A stretch of DNA of 11,065 nt, from contig JAEZSL010000393.1 in NCBI GenBank assembly GCA_023443925.1, forward strand, positions 1 through 11,065. Direction: 5' to 3'. The translations under genes and the position numbers were made by a program. This stretch comes from Bacillota bacterium. GTDB lineage: Bacteria > Bacillota_A > Clostridia > Lachnospirales > Lachnospiraceae. A model generated the notes under the pieces. That model was not told where the DNA came from. It saw only the letters and a program-made list of their open reading frames with translations, and did not search any database. Positions 7,198-11,065 of this stretch are shown piece by piece. How positions within the stretch are numbered: the first letter of the stretch is position 1; each line of letters begins with the position of its first letter.

Positions 7198-7398
7198 TTA
7201 TAATCTTGTAACGTTAGCTGCCTGAGGTCCTTTTTCTCCGTTTACAACATCAAACTGAACAGCCTGGCCTTCTTCCAGTACTTTAAAGCCATCCATATTC
7301 AGAGCTGAGAAATGTACGAATACATCATTGCCCTCTTCATCAGACAGGAAACCAAACCCCTTTTTTGCATTAAACCATTTTACTGTACCCTTTTTCAT
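7198..7398 (-). CDS. CspA-family cold-shock protein
   Basis: This 66-aa single cold-shock (OB-fold) domain binds single-stranded RNA/DNA and acts as an RNA chaperone, helping translation and antitermination at low temperature or during growth. It starts [14 protein letters not shown] and has RNP1 KGFGFL (13-18) and RNP2 VFVHF (26-30), followed by the usual EGQAVQFDV and GPQAANVT near the end. The ribosome site AGGAGG lies 6 nt before the ATG. The gene is intact, monocistronic and convergent with purH. Firmicutes often carry several paralogues, so no specific csp letter is assigned. Confidence 0.96.
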   Translation of the reverse strand: MKKGTVKWFNAKKGFGFLSDEEGNDVFVHFSALNMDGFKVLEEGQAVQFDVVNGEKGPQAANVTRL

Positions 7399-7457
7399 AA
7401 ATTGCCTCCTAGTGCGTTCGTTAATTATATGTTACCATTAATTGTAATGATAGACTA

Positions 7458-7486
7458 AATTTACCACAAAAGGTATTAAATGTCAA
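7458..7486 (-). promoter_or_regulatory. Promoter of the cold-shock gene
   Basis: On the minus strand a perfect TTGACA (7486-7481), a 17-nt spacer and TAAATT (7463-7458) give a strong vegetative promoter. The start would be near 7451, leaving a leader of about 53 nt. This is shorter than the long thermosensing leader of E. coli cspA, so the same RNA-switch mechanism is not evident. Confidence 0.8.
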
Positions 7487-7783
7487 TCTTTGGAGTACTC
7501 ACAAATGCCTAAATTTACTGATATTTTTTAGTATATATGTCTTATTTTTTCTCAAATCAGGCTGAAGTAGCAAGTGAATATTTTTTAATGAAATTCTAAT
7601 TTTTGTATAAGGCTGATTTAATATATAATAAGTATTATAGAAGAAGATACAAAATGATCTGATTTTCCTAAAAAAGTGTGTATAATATATTCTGATAGAA
7701 TTTTAGGCAGATAAATGCACGGCATTAACAGCGTATTGCCAATTGGTCTTCCTCTATGGTATATAATAAAAGGAGGGATTGAG
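7487..7783. other. AT-rich gap between divergent csp and nfeD-like genes
   Basis: I find no gene here. Beyond the csp promoter, a TATAAT at 7681-7686 could be the -10 for the nfeD-flotillin operon, with a start near 7693, but no good -35 lies 16-18 nt before it. The related Bacillus yuaF-floT operon uses sigma W; no convincing TGAAAC...CGTA pair is present here. Confidence 0.4.
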
Positions 7784-8350
7784 TTGCTCTTAGTATTTCA
7801 AATATGTTTTTTTGTTGGGATTGGTTTAATTGTAATATCTTTTTTGTTGGGCAGCGTTTTTGACGCAGTGGGCTTCGATGGCTTTGACCTGGATTTTGAT
7901 TTTATGGATAGCCCGGTTTTTCTGCCCATAAGCCCTATTATACTGGAACTGTTTGTTATGGTATTCGGCGGAGTCGGTTGGATACTACTGGATGTGAAGT
8001 CACCGTTATCCCGGTTTTTAATCATATTAATTGCTTTTGCTGCAGGTATCTTTATAAGTACTTTAATGTACCGGCTTGTAATAAAACCATTAAAAAAGGC
8101 TCAGAATACCAGTACCCCCAATGCGGAGGACTTAGTAGGAATCAGGGCAACGGTAACAGAAACCATATGTGCCGGAGGCTTCGGGGAAATATGTTATGTG
8201 ATTAACGGTAACAGCTACACCTCTCCTGCCAAAACAACCAACGGTATGGAGATAAAAGCCGGAAAAGATGTGGCCATATGCTGGATTGAAAAGTATATAT
8301 TTTATGTTTCCAGTCTGGACGGCCTGGAGATGCAGTTTGATAAAAGTTAA
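7784..8350 (+). CDS. NfeD-like membrane protein (YuaF type)
   Basis: This protein resembles the short NfeD/YuaF proteins encoded beside flotillins; in Bacillus YuaF is a membrane partner of FloT and affects membrane organisation. It is 188 aa from TTG 7784, chosen because AGGAGG (7771-7776) lies 7 nt upstream; the in-frame ATG at 7715 has no ribosome site. Three membrane helices are visible at about residues 4-24, 52-69 and 77-98. A short loop rich in Asp, Phe and Gly (27-42) follows helix 1. The C-terminal 115-185 region is a small beta-rich OB-fold typical of NfeD (DLVGIRATVTET, GGFGEICYVINGNSY, IKAGKDVAICWIEKY). No serine-protease domain is present, as usual for this subtype. A flotillin gene follows after 194 nt, supporting a joint role. 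Confidence 0.85.
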   Translation: MLLVFQICFFVGIGLIVISFLLGSVFDAVGFDGFDLDFDFMDSPVFLPISPIILELFVMVFGGVGWILLDVKSPLSRFLIILIAFAAGIFISTLMYRLVIKPLKKAQNTSTPNAEDLVGIRATVTETICAGGFGEICYVINGNSYTSPAKTTNGMEIKAGKDVAICWIEKYIFYVSSLDGLEMQFDKS

Positions 8351-8438
8351 AAAACATACAGTTGCGGGTCGGCCCGGCCCTGGAGAATGTAGTTTGATAA
8401 AAGTTAACATTAACGTATAGTTGCGGGTCAGGCTGGCA
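8323..8438 (+). repeat. Imperfect tandem duplication at the end of the nfeD-like gene
   Basis: Two copies of a 57-59 nt unit lie head to tail: about 8323-8379, spanning the last codons and stop of the nfeD-like gene, and about 8380-8438 in the gap. Shared exact blocks are TGGAGA (8325/8381), GTTTGATAAAAGTTAA (8335-8350/8392-8407) and GTTGCGGGTC (8361-8370/8420-8429). The copies have drifted by small indels and substitutions. The second copy carries no useful reading frame. The GC-rich CGGGTCGGCCCG at the end of copy 1 can form a 4-bp hairpin, but no T run follows, so it is not an obvious terminator. Confidence 0.8.
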
Positions 8439-8544
8439 ATAGAATCACAACAAAACGTGTTTCAAGAAGAGATTTAAATGCGGATATCGAAACGCAGGTA
8501 AGTGAATCAGCGTATGATATATATAATTTAAGGAGGATGGAAGT

Positions 8545-10023
8545 ATGCAGTCAATTATTATTGCGGGCAGTATTATCGGTGGAATTATCCTGGTTATTTT
8601 GTTAATTACAACCATGTGGAAAAGAGTTTCACAGGATAAGGCAGTCGTAGTAACCGGTTTAAAGAAAAGGGTTATCTCCGGCGGAGGCGGTTTTGTAATT
8701 CCGCTGTTAGAACGTTCGGATAAAATATCCCTGGAGAATATGAAAATTGAAATCAGGACAGAAGGCGCCAGAACCGAACAGGGTGTAGATATCCGGGCCG
8801 ATGGTGTTGCGGTTATAAAAGTCAAAAGTGATAAGGAAAGTATTCTCAATGCCATAGAGCAGTTTAATACCGGCAAAGAACAGCAGACCATTGAAAACAT
8901 TAAAGATACCGCCAAAGATGTACTGGAAGGTAAATTACGTGAAATCATCTCCAAGATGACGGTGGAAGAAATCTATAAAGACCGCGAAAAATTTGCCTCT
9001 CAGGTACAGGAGGTAGCAGCAGTAGGACTGGCTAATATGGGTCTGGAATTAAAGGCATTTACGATACGTGATATTTCGGATAAAAATGGTTATCTGGAAG
9101 CATTGGGAAAACCCAGAATTGCCGAAGTTAAGAAAAATGCGGCTATCGCAGAAGCCGAAGCCCTGAAGGAAACCAAAGTTAAGGTGTCGGAAGCCGAACG
9201 ATTAGGCGAAGAAGCAAAGATTATAGCAGAAACCCACGTTGCTGAAGCAAATAAAGAAAAAGAATTAAAAATTCAGGCATACCGTGAAGAACAGGAAACC
9301 GTTAAGGCAAGGGCCGATTCAGCTTATGAAATTGAGAAGAATAAGGTGGCAAAAGAAGTAACGGAAACTGCCATGATGGTTGAACTGACCAAGAAGGAAA
9401 AAGAGACCGAAATCCAGGAAAAAGAAGCCTTAAGACGTGAGAAGGAACTTCTTGCAACTGTTAACAAACAAGCAGATGCCGATATGTATAAAATCAGTAA
9501 ACAGGCAGATTCACATAAATATTCTGAGTTAAAAGAAGCCGAAGCCTACAGTATGACCATTAAAGTAAAAGCCGAGGCTGAAGCCGAAGCTATCCGGATA
9601 AAGGGTGAGGCTGAAGCGGCAGCAATTCTTGCCAAGGGTTCTGCGGAAGCACAAACCATGGAAAAGAAAGCTGAAGCCTACAAACAGTATAACGATGCGG
9701 CTGTTACCCAAATGATTATTGAAAGACTGCCGGAAATCGCTTCTGCCATATCAGAACCGTTAGCCAAAACCGAAAAAATTGTTATTATTGATAACGGAAA
9801 CGGCGGAGAAGGCTCTCAAAAAGGTGCCGCTAAAATTTCCGGATACGTTACTGATATAGTAAGTCAGCTACCCGAAACCATTGAAGCAATTACCGGATTT
9901 AATTTCATGGATGCTATTAAATCCAAATATACAAAAGCAGCCGGCAGCCGGGAAGCTAAGCCGGAAGCAGATGTTATAATACCGGAAGAAACAGCAGAAG
10001 ATAAAACGTCCGAGCTGTATTAA
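8545..10023 (+). CDS. floT: Flotillin (FloT/YuaG-like SPFH protein)
   Basis: Flotillins are membrane scaffolds that form foci in the cytoplasmic membrane and organise signalling and secretion complexes. The 492-aa protein has an N-terminal membrane segment (about residues 4-22), an SPFH/PHB domain (25-195, including VSQDKAVVVTGL, GGGGFVIPLLER and FTIRDISDKNGYL), and a long charged coiled-coil (about 195-390) with Ala-Glu-rich repeats such as AEAEAEAIRIKGEAEAAA. The C-terminal part contains MIIERLPEIASAISEPLAKTEKIVII, as in FloT. The ATG at 8545 follows AGGAGG (8531-8536) by 8 nt; an out-of-frame ATG at 8537 can be ignored. Length is close to Bacillus FloT (about 509 aa). Pairing with the upstream NfeD-like gene favours FloT over FloA. 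The gene ends at a strong terminator. Confidence 0.93.
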   Translation: MQSIIIAGSIIGGIILVILLITTMWKRVSQDKAVVVTGLKKRVISGGGGFVIPLLERSDKISLENMKIEIRTEGARTEQGVDIRADGVAVIKVKSDKESILNAIEQFNTGKEQQTIENIKDTAKDVLEGKLREIISKMTVEEIYKDREKFASQVQEVAAVGLANMGLELKAFTIRDISDKNGYLEALGKPRIAEVKKNAAIAEAEALKETKVKVSEAERLGEEAKIIAETHVAEANKEKELKIQAYREEQETVKARADSAYEIEKNKVAKEVTETAMMVELTKKEKETEIQEKEALRREKELLATVNKQADADMYKISKQADSHKYSELKEAEAYSMTIKVKAEAEAEAIRIKGEAEAAAILAKGSAEAQTMEKKAEAYKQYNDAAVTQMIIERLPEIASAISEPLAKTEKIVIIDNGNGGEGSQKGAAKISGYVTDIVSQLPETIEAITGFNFMDAIKSKYTKAAGSREAKPEADVIIPEETAEDKTSELY

Positions 10024-10051
10024 AAACAATGCCGGTATAAAAGAAGGGTAA

Positions 10052-10088
10052 AAAAATAATGCCAGGGAAATTTCCTGGCATTATTTTT
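10052..10088. terminator. Bidirectional terminator between floT and the Big_2 gene
   Basis: AAAAATAATGCCAGG (10052-10066) pairs perfectly with CCTGGCATTATTTTT (10074-10088) around a 7-nt loop. As on one side and Ts on the other make it functional in both directions. It lies between the convergent floT (stop 10023) and the minus-strand gene whose stop is at 10099. Confidence 0.92.
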
Positions 10089-10098
10089 GTTATCCTTA

Positions 10099-10758
10099 TT
10101 AATTCGTGCTGTTTTTTGCGCTTGTATCTGTATTGTTATCTTTTTCAACTACTGTTACTTTACACATATCATATTTACCATTGCCGATTGATGCAAATAC
10201 ATAAGTAACGCCGGCGGACTTTGCGGTAATTCTGCCACCAATGCTGACACTGGCGATTGCAGTATCGTTACTGGAGAATTTCGCTTCTTCCACCGTATTA
10301 TTTGGCTTTAATATTGCGGTTAAGGAGGTTCTGTCGCCAACTGTAAGAGTGATATCCGTTTTAGTCAATATAATACTGATTGCCGGAGGCCCTACGGTTA
10401 CTTTGCATTCTAAGGAAGCAATTGATTTAAGCCCATCTTTGACAGTCACAGTTATAATTGCTGTTCCATAGTCAACCGCTGTGATGGTGCCTTTGTCATC
10501 CACTGTAGCAACAGAGGCAGTATCTGTTTTGTAAGTGACCTTATGACTGTCCAGAATATTATATATCTTTAAATCATAAGTATTATCCTTTACAAGGGAT
10601 TTACTGTCTACATTCAGCTTAATAGAATTCTGATCATTTTCTACAGAGGATGCTTCGGCAATAATACTATTGCCGGCAATGGGAATAGGTATAATCACAG
10701 TGAAGAATAAATACAAGCCCAGTGCCAGCAGGCACTTTTTAAAAATAAATCTTTTCAT
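10099..10758 (-). CDS. Secreted protein with two Big_2-type Ig-like domains
   Basis: This small exported protein (219 aa) has no recognised enzyme domain. It starts MKRFIFKKCLLALGLYLFF, a signal peptide with a likely cleavage after AEA (residue 36). Two bacterial Ig-like group 2 repeats follow, at about 42-120 and 125-205. Each has the hallmark pattern of S/T-A-x-A-x-V followed by G-x-I-T-A and a final V-T-V strand (TASVATVDDKGTITAV and TAIASVSIGGRITAKS). The tail is short, hydrophilic and Asn/Thr-rich, with no LPxTG, SLH or other anchor, so it is probably released or held by partners. Such domains usually mediate adhesion or act as spacers in surface proteins. The start is ATG 10758, with GGAGG (10772-10768) 9 nt upstream; an in-frame ATG at 10848 would spoil the signal peptide. 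Specific role unknown. Confidence 0.85.
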   Translation of the reverse strand: MKRFIFKKCLLALGLYLFFTVIIPIPIAGNSIIAEASSVENDQNSIKLNVDSKSLVKDNTYDLKIYNILDSHKVTYKTDTASVATVDDKGTITAVDYGTAIITVTVKDGLKSIASLECKVTVGPPAISIILTKTDITLTVGDRTSLTAILKPNNTVEEAKFSSNDTAIASVSIGGRITAKSAGVTYVFASIGNGKYDMCKVTVVEKDNNTDTSAKNSTN

Positions 10759-10836
10759 GGCGTTAATCCTCCAAATTGTCACTTTTCCCCAGGTGTCTGC
10801 TAATGCAAACAAAATAGCAAAAAACTTTTCACACTG

Positions 10837-10872
10837 CTCCCATTGCATATCCGAAATTGAAGTTTCGGATAT
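10837..10872. repeat. Perfect 10-bp inverted repeat upstream of the Big_2 gene
   Basis: ATATCCGAAA (10847-10856) and TTTCGGATAT (10863-10872) flank a 6-nt spacer. The repeat ends 9 nt before the -35 of a plus-strand promoter and lies about 90 nt upstream of the minus-strand Big_2 start, so it could be an operator or a leader hairpin. On the minus strand it is followed after 3 nt by ATGGGAG (10843-10837), recalling the hairpin-AGATGGGAG modules before phoU and phoP. Confidence 0.6.
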
Positions 10873-10881
10873 AACGTAACA

Positions 10882-10910
10882 TTGACATTGTTAAAATGCC
10901 GTTGTTTAAT
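10882..10910 (+). promoter_or_regulatory. Plus-strand promoter reading out of the window
   Basis: A perfect TTGACA (10882-10887), a 17-nt spacer and TTTAAT (10905-10910, 5 of 6) predict a start near 10917. It is divergent from the Big_2 gene. No convincing coding region begins before the window ends, so the gene it serves must lie further right, after a leader of at least 150 nt, or the product is a small RNA. Confidence 0.6.
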
Positions 10911-10915
10911 CAGGG

Positions 10916-11065
10916 GGTGAAAATACATCGTATTTTTTACACTCACCTATCATAAAATTACTATAATACTAGTTTTTGTCAGAAACGTGGCAAAATCTTA
11001 AAAAAATCTTAAGAACTTAAGGAGAATTTTAATATATATTGTACCATTTACTCTTGTTTTTAACC
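10916..11065 (+). other. Leader-like non-coding stretch at the window end
   Basis: No gene is seen here. GGTGA (10916-10920) and TCACC (10943-10947) can pair around an inner hairpin of AAAATAC (10920-10926) and GTATTTT (10930-10936), placed right at the predicted start. Further on, CTTAA occurs at 10997-11001, 11008-11012 and 11016-11020. AAGGAG at 11019-11024 resembles a ribosome site, but no ATG follows at a normal distance; a TTG at 11039 is 14 nt away and unconvincing. Confidence 0.4.

Noticed and set aside
7640..7740. Sigma W promoter for the nfeD-flotillin operon, as in Bacillus
   Set aside because: A CGTA occurs at 7732-7735, but no TGAAAC-like element lies 16-17 nt upstream and it is too close to the start codon region.
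7715..7783. Longer N-terminus for the NfeD-like protein from ATG 7715
   Set aside because: No ribosome site lies before 7715, and AGGAGG falls inside the extension at a perfect distance from TTG 7784.
10759..10848. Longer N-terminus for the Big_2 protein from ATG 10848
   Set aside because: It would place 30 residues before a clear signal peptide; a good GGAGG site serves the ATG at 10758.
11039..11065. Start of a rightward gene at TTG 11039
   Set aside because: The nearest AAGGAG is 14 nt away and only nine codons are visible, so a coding call is not supportable.

Overview
The window is ordinary chromosomal backbone from a low-GC Gram-positive anaerobe, most likely a clostridium of the Lachnospiraceae type. 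This rests on strong AGGAGG ribosome binding sites, TTGACA/TATAAT-type promoters, GTG and TTG starts, the pstB-phoU-phoP-phoR order, a ZTP riboswitch before purH, and a TIGR01906 (DUF1461) membrane protein. I see no insertion sequence, phage gene, CRISPR array, tRNA or rRNA. The organism call is inference from gene content and style.

Layout: (1) 33-4119, plus strand: the 3' end of a phosphate operon. It holds pstB (ATPase of the phosphate importer), phoU (negative modulator), phoP (response regulator) and phoR (sensor kinase). Together they import phosphate and set Pho-regulon transcription by phosphate supply. A short hairpin followed by AGATGGGAG precedes phoU once, and three tandem copies fill the phoU-phoP gap. 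(2) 4185-4231: a bidirectional terminator between phoR and a convergent minus-strand membrane protein gene (4279-4935). That gene has a strong promoter and a structured leader of about 130 nt. (3) 5200-7018: a promoter, a ZTP (pfl) riboswitch with an intrinsic terminator, and purH, which catalyses the last two steps of de novo IMP synthesis. ZTP/ZMP is made from the substrate of PurH, so regulator and gene match. (4) 7041-7089: a second bidirectional terminator, then a minus-strand cold-shock protein gene with a near-consensus promoter. (5) 7784-10023: an NfeD-like membrane protein and a flotillin, the counterpart of Bacillus yuaF-floT. An imperfect tandem duplication lies between them. (6) 10052-10088: a third bidirectional terminator, then a minus-strand gene for a small secreted protein with two Big_2-type Ig-like domains. 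The last 300 bases hold a perfect 10-bp inverted repeat and a plus-strand promoter that reads out of the window.

The least explained signals are non-coding. They are the repeated hairpin-AGATGGGAG modules in the pho operon and the nested-stem leader of the DUF1461 gene, whose geometry resembles the nearby ZTP aptamer but lacks its conserved 3' half. No undescribed multi-gene system is evident.
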